Shown here: positions 27,220 to 36,796 of the stretch, piece by piece
Numbering within the stretch: the stretch's first letter is position 1
Layout of the letters: each line of letters begins with the position of its first letter
NCBI GenBank assembly: GCA_017860345.1
Contig: JAFNAV010000011.1
Location: forward strand, 1-59,364
Source: Bacteroidota bacterium
Lineage (GTDB): Bacteria > Bacteroidota > Bacteroidia > Bacteroidales > Paludibacteraceae
Direction: 5' to 3'
DNA length: 59,364 nucleotides
Position numbers and translations under genes: made by a program
The notes under the pieces: generated by a model
The model's input: only the letters and a program-made list of their open reading frames with translations
The model's database searches: none
What the model was told of the DNA's origin: nothing

Positions 27220-27255
27220 TATTTTTGTACATTGTAATAAATGCTTAATTACAAT
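27220..27255 (+). promoter_or_regulatory. -7 box and inverted repeat ahead of the SusC gene
   Basis: TATTTTTG (27220-27227) matches the Bacteroidetes -7 box. An 8-bp inverted repeat ATTGTAAT/ATTACAAT (27231-27238 and 27248-27255, 9-base spacer) directly follows, overlapping the expected start of transcription and ending 8 bases before the start codon. It may be an operator or a 5' hairpin. Confidence 0.45.
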
Positions 27256-27263
27256 ATCAATTT

Positions 27264-30200
27264 ATGTTTAATCGTAGTCTGATAATGCAAAAAATGAAAA
27301 TTAAAACAAAGAACAGTAATCAGGTCTCAAAAATGTTTATTTCGCTGTGTCTTATGTTTTTGTTTGCAGGCAATATATTTGCCCAAAACAAAACAATCAC
27401 AGGAGTAGTTAAAGACCAGTCCGGCGAAACCATTATTTCGGCCACCGTAATGGTCAAGGGTACATCCATCGGCACAGTAACTAATTTTGATGGACAGTAT
27501 AAACTGGACGTCCCGGCTAATGCCAAAACACTGGTAGTTTCTTACGTAGGCATGCAAAGCCAGGAAATTGCCATCACGGGTAATGTAATAAATGTTACCT
27601 TGAAAGATGACACTAAAATGCTCGACGACGTTGTGGTAATCGGTTATGGAACCCAACGCAAGAAAGACCTTACAGGTTCTGTATCGTCGGTGAGCGAAAA
27701 ATCATTAAAAGATGTTCCGGTAGCTACGGTTGCCGAGGCGCTAACCGGAAAGCTTCCGGGCGTACAGGTAACCACCACCGAAGGCTCGCCCGATGCTGAA
27801 ATCAAAATCAGGGTTCGTGGAGGCGGCTCTATTACCCAGAGCAACTCACCACTTTATATTGTGGATGGTTTTGCCAGAGATGGTATCAAAGACATTTCGC
27901 CATCCGAAATTAAAACCATTGATGTGTTGAAAGATGCCTCTTCGACCGCTATTTACGGTTCGCGTGGAGCCAACGGGGTTATTATTGTAACCACCAAAAC
28001 AGGTGAGCAGGGTAAAATGTCGGTAACTTATGCCGGATATGTTGGTTTTAAGCAAATAACTAAAACGCTTAGTGTACTCAGTCCCTATCAATTTGCACGC
28101 AAACAATATGAGAGAGCAGTGTGGAGCGGTACTGTAAGCAGCGATTACGAAAAATACTTCGGTAGCTATAACGATATTGAGCTATATAATTATATGAATG
28201 GAACCGACTGGCAGACCGAAACTTTCGGACGTACCGGCTTTACATCGAACCATACGTTTACATTAACCGGTGGTTCTAAGGCGTTTAAATATAATGCCAG
28301 TTATAGCCGTATCGACGACAAGGCCATTATGGCTATGTCAGATTATCACCGCGATAACTTTAGTGTGAAATTCAATTATCAGCCTATTAAGTGGTTGAAG
28401 CTGGATTTCTCTACCCGTTTTGCCGGGACTACTATTAATGGTTCGGGGGCTAATGACCAAACCGGTACCGAAAAATCAACTTCGGATTCGCGTGTAAAAA
28501 ACGCTGTTATTTTTACACCCATAAAGCTCACCAATCTGATATCGCAGGACGATGATATTGAGGCATCGGCCAGTTTGTACTCGCCGCTGGAAACTACAGC
28601 CGATAACGACAGAAAACAACGTAACACCGATTTCAATGTCAACGGAGGATTTAGCGTAAACTTTACAAAAGACCTTTCATTCCGTTCAACCTTGAGTTTA
28701 ACGCAAACCGATAAGGATGATAAGCGTTTTTACGGACTTTCAACTTACTATGTACGTGAAGGTGGTGCATTGAAAAGAGATAATCAGCAAGCTCCGGCCG
28801 TGTTGCTAACAAGCTCTGATATTACCATCTTTCAGAATACCAATGTGTTGAATTATAAAAAAGATAATATCTTTAAGGGTCAAAATTTATCAGTAGTGTT
28901 GGGTCAGGAAACTTATAACAAAGCAAAATCAAACACTACCACTAATATTGAAGCATTCCCTCTGGATTATGATTCGCACACAGCCTGGAATAATTTGCAG
29001 GACGGAACTAATCGTTATGGCGCCAAGCTTTTCCAGGATATGGATGATAGGATGATTTCATTCTTTGGACGCGTTAACTACGATGTTTTTGATAAATATC
29101 TGTTAGCCATTACTTTTCGTGCCGACGGTTCGAGCAAATTTTCGGGCGACAACCAATGGGGATATTTTCCATCAGTGTCGGCCGGATGGCGTATTACCGA
29201 GGAAAAATTCATGGCTGCTACGGCTGGCTGGTTATCTAACCTGAAACTAAGAGCAAGTTATGGTGAATCAGGAAATAACGGTATTGATAACTCTGCCTTT
29301 AAGAGAACTTATACCTCATCCAATTCCAACAATTTACCACCGAACATGTCATCTTCAATTTTTACTGCCGGCGAAGTTTTGGCCAATCCTGATTTGAAAT
29401 GGGAAACTACCATTACCCGCGGAATAGGTATGGACTTTGGGTTTTTTAAGGACAGAATTAACGGATCGTTTGAATTATATACCAACAAAACTGAGGATGT
29501 GCTTATCAAAATGCCAATCTCGGGAGTAGGATATATGTACCAATGGCAGAATGCAGCTACTACAGCCAACAAAGGCGCTGAGCTAAGCTTAAATGCTGCT
29601 CTTATCAGTAAAAAGGATTTCCATCTGAATTTTGCTTTCAATATAAGTGCCAATAAAAACAATGTGATCAATATAGGTAATCTGTCAAGCTACACATTCA
29701 ACGAAAACTGGACGAGTATGTCAGAAGGTTCCAATAGCTACATTGTTACTCCGGGTCAGCCTATCGGGCTTATTTATGGCTTTGTAACGGATGGTTGGTA
29801 TGCTGCCGACGATTTTGAATGGAACGGAAGTAAATGGATACCAAACAGCGCTAAATATCAATACAATAGTACAGATAAGGTTTATTACGATGCTGACGGA
29901 AATAAATTTGTGGATAATGCAACCATAGCCGGAAATAGCTGGGGCCCCGGGGCAATCAAGCTAAAGGATACAAATAAAGATGGGATAATCTCCGATTTGG
30001 ACAGAAAGGTTATCGGAAATACCAACCCAAAACATTATGGTTCATTTACATTTAGTGGAGATTACAAAGGTTTCGATGCATCAGTAAGTTTCAACTGGGT
30101 ATATGGCAACGATATTTATAATGCCAACAAAGTTGAAATGTCGTCGCTTTATTATAAACACAGAAATATGTTGGCATTAACCAGCAATTCATACACTCAG

Positions 30201-30569
30201 ATTGACTGGGCAACCGGTAACCGCATCACCGATACAAGCCTGCTTACCTCCATGAATGCTGGTGCTAATATGTGGGCGGCTCCTACCGGACGTTATGTGG
30301 TTACTTCGTGGGCTATTGAAGATGGGTCTTTCCTTCGTCTGAATAACCTGACATTGGGCTACACAGTACCAGCTAATTTTACCAAAAAATTCCATATCCA
30401 AAAATTCAGAGTTTACGGTACAGTATATAACCTCTATACGTGGACTAAATACACTGGTTATGATCCTGAGGTAGATAGTCGCCGTGCTACACCTGCAACT
30501 CCCGGTGTAGATTACTCGGCTTATCCTAAGAGCCGTTCTTATAATTTGGGTGTCAACTTAACTTTCTAA
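27264..30569 (+). CDS. SusC/RagA-family TonB-linked outer-membrane transporter
   Basis: This is the oligosaccharide-importing outer-membrane barrel of a polysaccharide utilisation locus. After a signal region (cleavage near NIFAQ, ~residue 41) comes a carboxypeptidase-like CNA-B domain (ITGVVKDQSGETIISATVMV). The SusC signature DDVVVIGYGTQRKKDLTGSVS follows, then the plug (YIVDGFARDG, STAIYGSRGANGVIIVTTK) and a long barrel to the C-terminal LGVNLTF. It forms a SusCD pair with the gene 12 bases downstream. A start at the second Met (27285) is also possible. The downstream lyase suggests pectin-derived substrate. Confidence 0.95.
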   Translation: MFNRSLIMQKMKIKTKNSNQVSKMFISLCLMFLFAGNIFAQNKTITGVVKDQSGETIISATVMVKGTSIGTVTNFDGQYKLDVPANAKTLVVSYVGMQSQEIAITGNVINVTLKDDTKMLDDVVVIGYGTQRKKDLTGSVSSVSEKSLKDVPVATVAEALTGKLPGVQVTTTEGSPDAEIKIRVRGGGSITQSNSPLYIVDGFARDGIKDISPSEIKTIDVLKDASSTAIYGSRGANGVIIVTTKTGEQGKMSVTYAGYVGFKQITKTLSVLSPYQFARKQYERAVWSGTVSSDYEKYFGSYNDIELYNYMNGTDWQTETFGRTGFTSNHTFTLTGGSKAFKYNASYSRIDDKAIMAMSDYHRDNFSVKFNYQPIKWLKLDFSTRFAGTTINGSGANDQTGTEKSTSDSRVKNAVIFTPIKLTNLISQDDDIEASASLYSPLETTADNDRKQRNTDFNVNGGFSVNFTKDLSFRSTLSLTQTDKDDKRFYGLSTYYVREGGALKRDNQQAPAVLLTSSDITIFQNTNVLNYKKDNIFKGQNLSVVLGQETYNKAKSNTTTNIEAFPLDYDSHTAWNNLQDGTNRYGAKLFQDMDDRMISFFGRVNYDVFDKYLLAITFRADGSSKFSGDNQWGYFPSVSAGWRITEEKFMAATAGWLSNLKLRASYGESGNNGIDNSAFKRTYTSSNSNNLPPNMSSSIFTAGEVLANPDLKWETTITRGIGMDFGFFKDRINGSFELYTNKTEDVLIKMPISGVGYMYQWQNAATTANKGAELSLNAALISKKDFHLNFAFNISANKNNVINIGNLSSYTFNENWTSMSEGSNSYIVTPGQPIGLIYGFVTDGWYAADDFEWNGSKWIPNSAKYQYNSTDKVYYDADGNKFVDNATIAGNSWGPGAIKLKDTNKDGIISDLDRKVIGNTNPKHYGSFTFSGDYKGFDASVSFNWVYGNDIYNANKVEMSSLYYKHRNMLALTSNSYTQIDWATGNRITDTSLLTSMNAGANMWAAPTGRYVVTSWAIEDGSFLRLNNLTLGYTVPANFTKKFHIQKFRVYGTVYNLYTWTKYTGYDPEVDSRRATPATPGVDYSAYPKSRSYNLGVNLTF

Positions 30570-30581
30570 TTTAAAAGTACA

Positions 30582-32456
30582 ATGAGAAATTTCAATATTA
30601 AATCAATTATTACAGTCTTTGTATTATCTCTGGCATTCAGCTCTTGTTCCGATTTACTTGAAGTACCGAGTAATTCTTTACTGAGCGATGATGTAGTTTT
30701 TGGTAACGAAGATTCAACCAATCAGGCCATAGGAGCCATTTATGATATTATTGGACAAAATAATTCGTATAGAAATCGCCTGTGGTTACAGATGGGGGTA
30801 AACACCGATATCGAATACCGCTCAGGCTGGTCGTCGGGAGCTGTTTTATCTTCCACAAAATCCGACGATTTGATTGCATTATACAAAACCAACTCAACCA
30901 TGGGTGATGGATACAGCAATAGCGACAATGCCAATCCCTGGAGTCGTTTGTATCAGGGTATCGAACGGGCTAATCTGGCTATAGCCGGAATCCGTAAATA
31001 TGGAAGTCCTGCCGCCGGCAATGCCATGGGGCATTTCCTGGGCGAAGCGCTCACCATGCGTGCTTTCTTTCATTACGATTTGATTAAATGGTGGGGCGAT
31101 GTTCCTGCCCGCTTCGAACCGGTTAGTGAGTCGAATATCTATTTAGGAAAAACCGATCGCGACGAAATTTACAATCAAATCATCACTGACTTGCAGGAAG
31201 CTGCTTCGCTTTTGCAGGGAGCCGGCGAAAAATATACCCAATCCACCAAACGTATCAGCAAAGATGCAGCCCGTGGGTTGTTAGCCCGTGTATGTCTGTC
31301 GGCAGCGGGTTATTCAATGCACCCTGTAGGTACAACCGATGCCGAAATTAAAATATCGGTATCAGATGCCCGCCGCAATGAGCTGTATACAATAGCCCGT
31401 CAGGCTTGTCGCGATATTATTACCGATGGTAAATATCATTTGGATGCTGACTTTAAAAACATTTTTTATGAACAATGTCAGGATATAGAGACACAGGGAC
31501 GCGAGGCAATATGGCAATTACCTTACAACTACGGATTACGTGGTCAGATGCTTCGTTATTTTGCACTACCCCGCGAAGCTGAGTTCAGTACTTTTACTGA
31601 TTTGAACAACTCAATAGCTATTGGTGGATATTTTAAGATAATGCCAAATTTTTATTATGATTATAATGCCAATGATTTGCGTAGAGATATAACAGTAGTA
31701 CCTTACAAAGTAGTTAAAAATACAACACTTAATGCCATGGAACAGTCGCTGTCGTCGGGCGTTACAGGTTTTAATCTTGGTAAATGGCGTGCCGAGTGGA
31801 TGAAAACATACATTTCGGGTAACGATGATGGTACAGCACCTATAGTTTTGAGATATGCCGATGTGTTGTTGATGTTTGCCGAAGCCGATTTGTACCTGAA
31901 CGGAACAGAAGGTTCTGAGTATTTCAATATGGTTAGACGTCGTGCATTCGGACAGCCATTAAATACCGTTTCGGCCTACGATTTACCGCTTACGCTCGAT
32001 AATATTAAAAAAGAAAGAGCTTTTGAATTTGCAGGGGAAAATATCAGAAAGTACGACCTGATTCGCTGGGGTGAACTCAAGTCGGCCATGGATGTAGCTA
32101 AACAAAAAATGATAGCCTTGCGGGATGGTACCGGTGAGTATGCTGATGTTCCTAATACATTATACTATAAATATGTTGTGAACAATGCGGTGTCGGCCGG
32201 CGAACGGGAACTTGTTATTTATGGACTACAAAGAGGTGAAACCGATGTAAAAACCACTACCGATCCTAACGGTGGCTGGACTAAGAAAGAATGGACCAAC
32301 GCTAAAACATCAACCAACGAACTTTATTTGAGTGATGGATTTATAAACTCCATGTACCTTGGCGACCCTGACAAGCGTCAACTCTTGCCTATAATGCATC
32401 AGATTATCATTGTGAGTAACGGTATGCTTACCAACAATTATGGCTATGATAATTAA
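30582..32456 (+). CDS. SusD/RagB-family surface glycan-binding lipoprotein
   Basis: A lipoprotein signal (LAFSSCSDLLEVPS; Cys ~22) anchors it to the outer membrane, where SusD lids close over the SusC barrel. TPR-type helices appear as RLYQGIERANLAI and GEALTMRAFFHYDLIKWWGDVP. The C-terminal SusD domain contains VLRYADVLLMFAEA, IKKERAFEFAGENIRKYDLIRWGEL and the tail LLPIMHQIIIVSNGMLTNNYGY. The length of 624 residues is normal. It is encoded 12 bases after SusC and is almost certainly co-transcribed. Confidence 0.95.
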   Translation: MRNFNIKSIITVFVLSLAFSSCSDLLEVPSNSLLSDDVVFGNEDSTNQAIGAIYDIIGQNNSYRNRLWLQMGVNTDIEYRSGWSSGAVLSSTKSDDLIALYKTNSTMGDGYSNSDNANPWSRLYQGIERANLAIAGIRKYGSPAAGNAMGHFLGEALTMRAFFHYDLIKWWGDVPARFEPVSESNIYLGKTDRDEIYNQIITDLQEAASLLQGAGEKYTQSTKRISKDAARGLLARVCLSAAGYSMHPVGTTDAEIKISVSDARRNELYTIARQACRDIITDGKYHLDADFKNIFYEQCQDIETQGREAIWQLPYNYGLRGQMLRYFALPREAEFSTFTDLNNSIAIGGYFKIMPNFYYDYNANDLRRDITVVPYKVVKNTTLNAMEQSLSSGVTGFNLGKWRAEWMKTYISGNDDGTAPIVLRYADVLLMFAEADLYLNGTEGSEYFNMVRRRAFGQPLNTVSAYDLPLTLDNIKKERAFEFAGENIRKYDLIRWGELKSAMDVAKQKMIALRDGTGEYADVPNTLYYKYVVNNAVSAGERELVIYGLQRGETDVKTTTDPNGGWTKKEWTNAKTSTNELYLSDGFINSMYLGDPDKRQLLPIMHQIIIVSNGMLTNNYGYDN

Positions 32457-32489
32457 TGACAAAATAACAAACACAATATTGATACAAAA

Positions 32490-34088
32490 ATGAAAACTCA
32501 TAATAAAACATTTATAAAGGCTTTGCTAACGATTGTTGTTGCAGCATCGGCATTTACAGCTTGTAAAGACGAAGCTGCGCTTGAATTGCCATATCTTTTC
32601 AGGCCAATCAACTTTAACGTGTCGATGAATAAGACAGAAGCCACTTTTTCGTGGGCTCCGGTAACCGATGCTGTATCGTACACCTTTCAGGTAAGTACCG
32701 ATAGTCTGGATTTTTCCAATCCCGTAGTTGATGTTACTTCTACCGACCTGAGTTACAAACAGGAATTTGCTGGCGAAACCAAGTTTTTTGCCCGCGTTAA
32801 AGCCAATGCTTCGGTAGAAGATAAAAATTCAAAATTCAACCAGCTATCTTTTACCACACCCGGCGAAAATATTCTTATTACTAATCAGATACTTGTAACG
32901 GCTCAAAAAACTGTTCAGATTGCCTGGGAAGCCGAAAGAAAAGCTACCCGGATTGAAATGGAAGCGGAGGGAGGCTCTGCCGAAAGTTTTGATATAACCA
33001 CCGATGAAGCAACTGCAGGCCTGAAATCATGTGTAGTTGCCGGTAATAATGTAAAATACACCGTGCGTATTTACAACGGAACAGTTCTGCGTGGTACAAC
33101 TACCCTGAAAGTAGAAGGCGATGTATTCCTGTCGGAAGGTGAAAGCTTAAAAACTGCTATCGAAGCAGCTACCGGTTCGTTATACGTTATTATGCTCAAG
33201 CCCGGTAATTATTCGTTAAGTTCATCCAGTGTATGCCCGAGCGGTACTTCGTTGGTTATAAAAGGAATTGATAAAACCAACAGAACAAAAGTGAATGTTC
33301 AAAACAATACAGTAGTTCTTACATTGCCCGCTGTAGCCGATTCTATCGTTATGACCAATATCGATTTTACAGCCGTTACAGCTTCTAATACAGCCTATTT
33401 TATTAATCAGTCGGCTGCGTCGTCGGTAGGCAAGCTTATGTTCGATGGTTGTAATTTATCTGGTTTTGGTAATAATATTCTACGTTTCCAGAATGCCACT
33501 GGCGTTAAGCGCATAACTAATTTCATTGTCAACAACGCCATTGTAACCAACTGTGGCAATGGAGCCTCGGCAATGCCAAGTAATGGTACATACGCATTTG
33601 TCAACTCAAATATCGACAATGGTTATATTACTAACATCAAAATTACAAACTCTACATTTAATGGGGTTTCGCATAGCTTATTGAATGTACCGGGAGCATC
33701 GGGCTCAACCACTACGAATATTGTAAGCGCTATCACCATTGAAAACTCTACATTCTACAATGTTTTAGGAGGTACTACATCTGTTCGTTATCTGATTGAT
33801 GGAGGAGGTTCCAGTACTGTTTCGATAGATATAACGCTGAAAAATCTTATTTTTGCAAAAACAATGGCAACCAACACACCGGGAGGTATCAGAAAATCTG
33901 GTGGTGCATTAAATGTTGAGAAAGTTTATATTACATCCGACTGGTCATCGGCTGCTACTATTGCAAATTCAACAGCTTTTAATGGATCCTCAACCGATTT
34001 ATGGAACAATCCGGCTAATGGTGACTTCACGCTGAAAGATGCTGCATTTGCAGGTAAGGGTGTAGCAGGAGATTTACGCTGGTACTAA
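32490..34088 (+). CDS. Surface lipoprotein with Fn3-like domain and DUF5123/DUF4957-like beta-helix
   Basis: A lipoprotein signal ends at AFTAC, and the residues after Cys read KDEA, which resembles the acidic surface-export signal of Bacteroidetes lipoproteins. An Fn3-like domain follows (ATFSWAPVTDAVSYTFQVS, ~49-130). After a second beta domain comes a right-handed beta-helix (~260-532) with repeating INNSTF/ITIENSTFYNV-type rungs. The arrangement matches DUF5123/DUF4957 proteins, which recur in pectin loci next to SusCD and lyases. No catalytic residues were recognised, so it may bind glycan or be a lyase-like scaffold. It is the third gene of the SusCD unit and is followed by a terminator. 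Confidence 0.75.
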   Translation: MKTHNKTFIKALLTIVVAASAFTACKDEAALELPYLFRPINFNVSMNKTEATFSWAPVTDAVSYTFQVSTDSLDFSNPVVDVTSTDLSYKQEFAGETKFFARVKANASVEDKNSKFNQLSFTTPGENILITNQILVTAQKTVQIAWEAERKATRIEMEAEGGSAESFDITTDEATAGLKSCVVAGNNVKYTVRIYNGTVLRGTTTLKVEGDVFLSEGESLKTAIEAATGSLYVIMLKPGNYSLSSSSVCPSGTSLVIKGIDKTNRTKVNVQNNTVVLTLPAVADSIVMTNIDFTAVTASNTAYFINQSAASSVGKLMFDGCNLSGFGNNILRFQNATGVKRITNFIVNNAIVTNCGNGASAMPSNGTYAFVNSNIDNGYITNIKITNSTFNGVSHSLLNVPGASGSTTTNIVSAITIENSTFYNVLGGTTSVRYLIDGGGSSTVSIDITLKNLIFAKTMATNTPGGIRKSGGALNVEKVYITSDWSSAATIANSTAFNGSSTDLWNNPANGDFTLKDAAFAGKGVAGDLRWY

Positions 34089-34115
34089 TTTCCTATCCTG
34101 ATCGATATTTACATT

Positions 34116-34156
34116 AAGAGGTTTTGCATATTTTTTGTAAAACCTCTTAGTTTTTA
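34116..34156 (+). terminator. Terminator after the SusC-SusD-lipoprotein unit
   Basis: A 13-base arm (34116-34128) pairs with 34136-34148 with two mismatches near the loop and is followed by a T-rich tail. It separates the SusCD unit from the lyase gene, though read-through is possible. Confidence 0.75.
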
Positions 34157-34196
34157 CTTTTATCGGATATATTAATTCTATATATAATTTTTTGCG

Positions 34197-35612
34197 ATGA
34201 AAAAATTTGCTTTTAAATTTCTTTTATGGCTCGCTGCAGGCTTTATACCGGCATCAATTTTTGCTACTGAGTTAGTACCTGCTTTTCCGGGTGCCGAAGG
34301 GGGAGGTGCATATGCCACAGGCGGTAGAGGAGCTCAAGTGTACTACATAACATCGCTTGACGATGCCGATTCGGTTCCGGGTACTTTGCGCTGGACACTG
34401 CTACAGAAAGGCCCGAAACTAATTCTGTTTAAAGTAGCTGGAATTATCAATCTGAAATCGGAGCTGAAAATCACAAAAGGCAATGTAACCATAGCGGGTC
34501 AATCAGCACCAGGCGATGGAATCTGTATCAAAGGATATCCGTTTGTGATAAGCGCCGATAATGTAATTATCAGGTTTCTACGTTTCCGCATGGGTAACGT
34601 GAATAATGTACAGGATGATGCGCTGAAAGCGAATAAGCGTAAAAATATCATTATCGACCATTGTTCGATGAGCTGGAGTACCGACGAATGTGCTTCGTTT
34701 TACGATAACGAAAACTTCACTCTGCAATGGAGTATAATATCAGAAAGCTTACGAAACTCTGTGCATAAAAAAGGGGCGCACGGTTACGGAGGCATTTGGG
34801 GCGGTAAAAAAGCGTCGTTTCACCATAATCTTTTGGCGCATCACGATAGTCGTAATCCCCGCTTTTGCGGAAGCCGTTATACGAATACTCCCGAGCTCGA
34901 AAAGGTGGATTTCCGAAATAACGTGATATACAATTGGGGAAGCAACAGCGGTTATGCCGGCGAAGGTGGCGAATATAATATCGTACACAATTACTACAAG
35001 CCGGGTCCGGCCACATTGGCTCATGGAGGCAAAATGACTTACCGTATTTTTGCGCCAAACTCCGACGATGGTACCAATAATCAGCCCGCAGGAGTATGGG
35101 GTAAATTTTATGTTAAGGGTAATGTAGTGGCAGGATATGCAAAAGTTACTAAAAACAATACGGAAGGTTTTCAACCCAACTTACGCGCAGGCGAAACCAC
35201 TACAGCAGCTCAGTTGTTATCAGCCACAGAGTTTCCTTTTTTTACATTTAAGCCCCAAACTGCACAGCAAGCTTACGATGCTGTATTGCTGCATGCCGGA
35301 GCCAGTTTAGTACGCGATGCGGTAGATCAAAGAATAGTCAGGGAGGTGCAGACTGGCACATATACTTTTACTGGATCTAACGGAAGTAAAAACGGAATTA
35401 TTGATACTCAGGAAGATGTTGGAGGATGGCCTGCTTACAGCTATGAGCAGAAACAACTTGTTGTGGACAGCGATAATGATGGTATGCCCGACGATTGGGA
35501 AACGAAAAATAAATTGAACCCTCAGGACGCATCGGATGGAGGAAAATATAGCTTGTGTAAGCACTACACCAATGTGGAGGTATATCTGAATAGCTTAGTT
35601 GATAAACTCTGA
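34197..35612 (+). CDS. Pectate lyase family 1 (PL1) secreted enzyme
   Basis: A signal peptide (cleavage near residue 23, IFATE) leads to the PL1 beta-helix: FPGAEGGGAYATGGRGAQVY, ITSLDDADSVPGTLRW, NVTIAGQSAPGDGICI, NVIIRFLRFRMG, NIIIDHCSMSWSTDE and HHNLLAHHDSRNPRF. The IDHCSMSWSTDE block and the catalytic-loop Arg in SRNPRF are typical of the family, which cleaves alpha-1,4 galacturonan by beta-elimination using Ca2+. The C-terminus has DSDNDGMPDDWE, a thrombospondin-3/EF-type calcium repeat. The gene follows the SusCD unit, and the uxaB-uxaA genes elsewhere in the window could use the resulting uronates. Confidence 0.9.
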   Translation: MKKFAFKFLLWLAAGFIPASIFATELVPAFPGAEGGGAYATGGRGAQVYYITSLDDADSVPGTLRWTLLQKGPKLILFKVAGIINLKSELKITKGNVTIAGQSAPGDGICIKGYPFVISADNVIIRFLRFRMGNVNNVQDDALKANKRKNIIIDHCSMSWSTDECASFYDNENFTLQWSIISESLRNSVHKKGAHGYGGIWGGKKASFHHNLLAHHDSRNPRFCGSRYTNTPELEKVDFRNNVIYNWGSNSGYAGEGGEYNIVHNYYKPGPATLAHGGKMTYRIFAPNSDDGTNNQPAGVWGKFYVKGNVVAGYAKVTKNNTEGFQPNLRAGETTTAAQLLSATEFPFFTFKPQTAQQAYDAVLLHAGASLVRDAVDQRIVREVQTGTYTFTGSNGSKNGIIDTQEDVGGWPAYSYEQKQLVVDSDNDGMPDDWETKNKLNPQDASDGGKYSLCKHYTNVEVYLNSLVDKL

Positions 35613-35812
35613 CAGACAGATTATTGCCAATTTGATAGCTAAAGCATGTAAAGTGAGTAATGTCATTTTATATGCTTTTTGTTTTTTTTGTCAATTTGTC
35701 TACACTTGTTGGCAGATAATACACAATGGAAAACAAATTCAAAATTATTTTTGTACTGTGAGGTATTGTTTTCAATACCACATTTATGTTGAATCTTAAA
35801 AAAATAATTATT

Positions 35813-36697
35813 ATGAAGAAAAATTACTTTAAATGCTATTTATTTGTATTCATGTGTTTTTTAGGAGTATCGGCTAATGCTCAAGGCACATGGTCTGCTG
35901 TTGGAACCGAATCTTTGGTGGCTGCAGGTGCAAGTGTTGATACCCAGATAACAGGTCTGTCAGTGTCGCATTCAGATGGAGCCGGAGTTACCGGCAAAAC
36001 CGACTCTGGTGCTCCAAGTGTTAGTTATAATGGAGTTAGCTGGACAAACGCATCATATTTGCAAGGTAGCACAAATGGCATGTACTTCGTTTTTCAGCCA
36101 ACGGCAAATGGTACATTAGATTTATCTATTAAAATGGGTAGTGCAAAAAGAACATTTGTTCTTGAAATAAGCTCTGAGTGTCCAAATAGCTCCAGTCTTG
36201 CAACGCTGACTTCAAGTTATACTACCGGGGCTTCCATTTATGGTACTGCGTCCTATTTTTCAACCCCGTCCGTTTACGATACATATAACAATAGTACAAC
36301 AACCTGGAATGGAACAGCGGCTATACAGTCTACCGGATCTAATCAGTACTTGGTTATGTCTTTTGCTGTGAATGCCAATAAAATGTATGTTGTTGGATGT
36401 GACGGATCTAAGTTAATGTTGCGTGGCGTGTTATATAAGTTGGCATCCACTACCGGAAATCAGTATGTTACAGATAAAGATACATTTACGTTTAATAATC
36501 CGGCGAAAGGAAACGTGTTATTTCAAATTAATGAACCAGCGCAGGTTGCTATTTTTAATACAGTTGGGGCGCTGAAAATTCAAAAAGAAATATCATCAGC
36601 CGACAACACTATAGATATTTCCGCATTAGCTCCCGGTATTTATTTTGTAAAAGATATGAATCATAAGTACAAAACCCAAAAACTTATTATTGAGTAA
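35813..36697 (+). CDS. Secreted protein with T9SS type A-like C-terminal sorting domain
   Basis: A signal peptide (ending VSANAQ) precedes a beta-rich, Ser/Thr/Gly-rich domain of unknown function. Segments such as NGMYFVFQPTANGTLDLSIKMGSAKRTFVLEI suggest a jelly-roll or pectate-lyase-associated module. The last ~70 residues match T9SS sorting domains: FNNPAKGNVLFQI, VAIFNTVGALK, TIDISALAPGIYFVK and the closing KTQKLIIE. I start it at the ATG 35813, because the frame from 35786 adds nine residues before the signal. A -7 box TATTTTTG lies at 35746-35753. By position it may help pectin use; that is inference. Confidence 0.72.
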   Translation: MKKNYFKCYLFVFMCFLGVSANAQGTWSAVGTESLVAAGASVDTQITGLSVSHSDGAGVTGKTDSGAPSVSYNGVSWTNASYLQGSTNGMYFVFQPTANGTLDLSIKMGSAKRTFVLEISSECPNSSSLATLTSSYTTGASIYGTASYFSTPSVYDTYNNSTTTWNGTAAIQSTGSNQYLVMSFAVNANKMYVVGCDGSKLMLRGVLYKLASTTGNQYVTDKDTFTFNNPAKGNVLFQINEPAQVAIFNTVGALKIQKEISSADNTIDISALAPGIYFVKDMNHKYKTQKLIIE

Positions 36698-36757
36698 GAT
36701 ATAAAAACTTTTCTAATCAATTAATTGGACTTTTTTGGTTAGAATTATTTGGTGGCG

Positions 36758-36796
36758 AAAAGGAGAGGCATTTTTTTGACCTCTCCTTTTTTTTTA
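36758..36796. terminator. Bidirectional terminator between the T9SS protein and cupin genes
   Basis: An AAGGAGAGG stem pairs with CCTCTCCTT around a T-rich loop and is flanked by A and T runs. It overlaps the last codon of the minus-strand cupin gene. Confidence 0.85.

Noticed and set aside
34197..35612. Pectate lyase as part of the SusCD transcript
   Set aside because: A strong hairpin at 34116-34156 separates them, so I do not claim a single operon, although functional linkage is kept.
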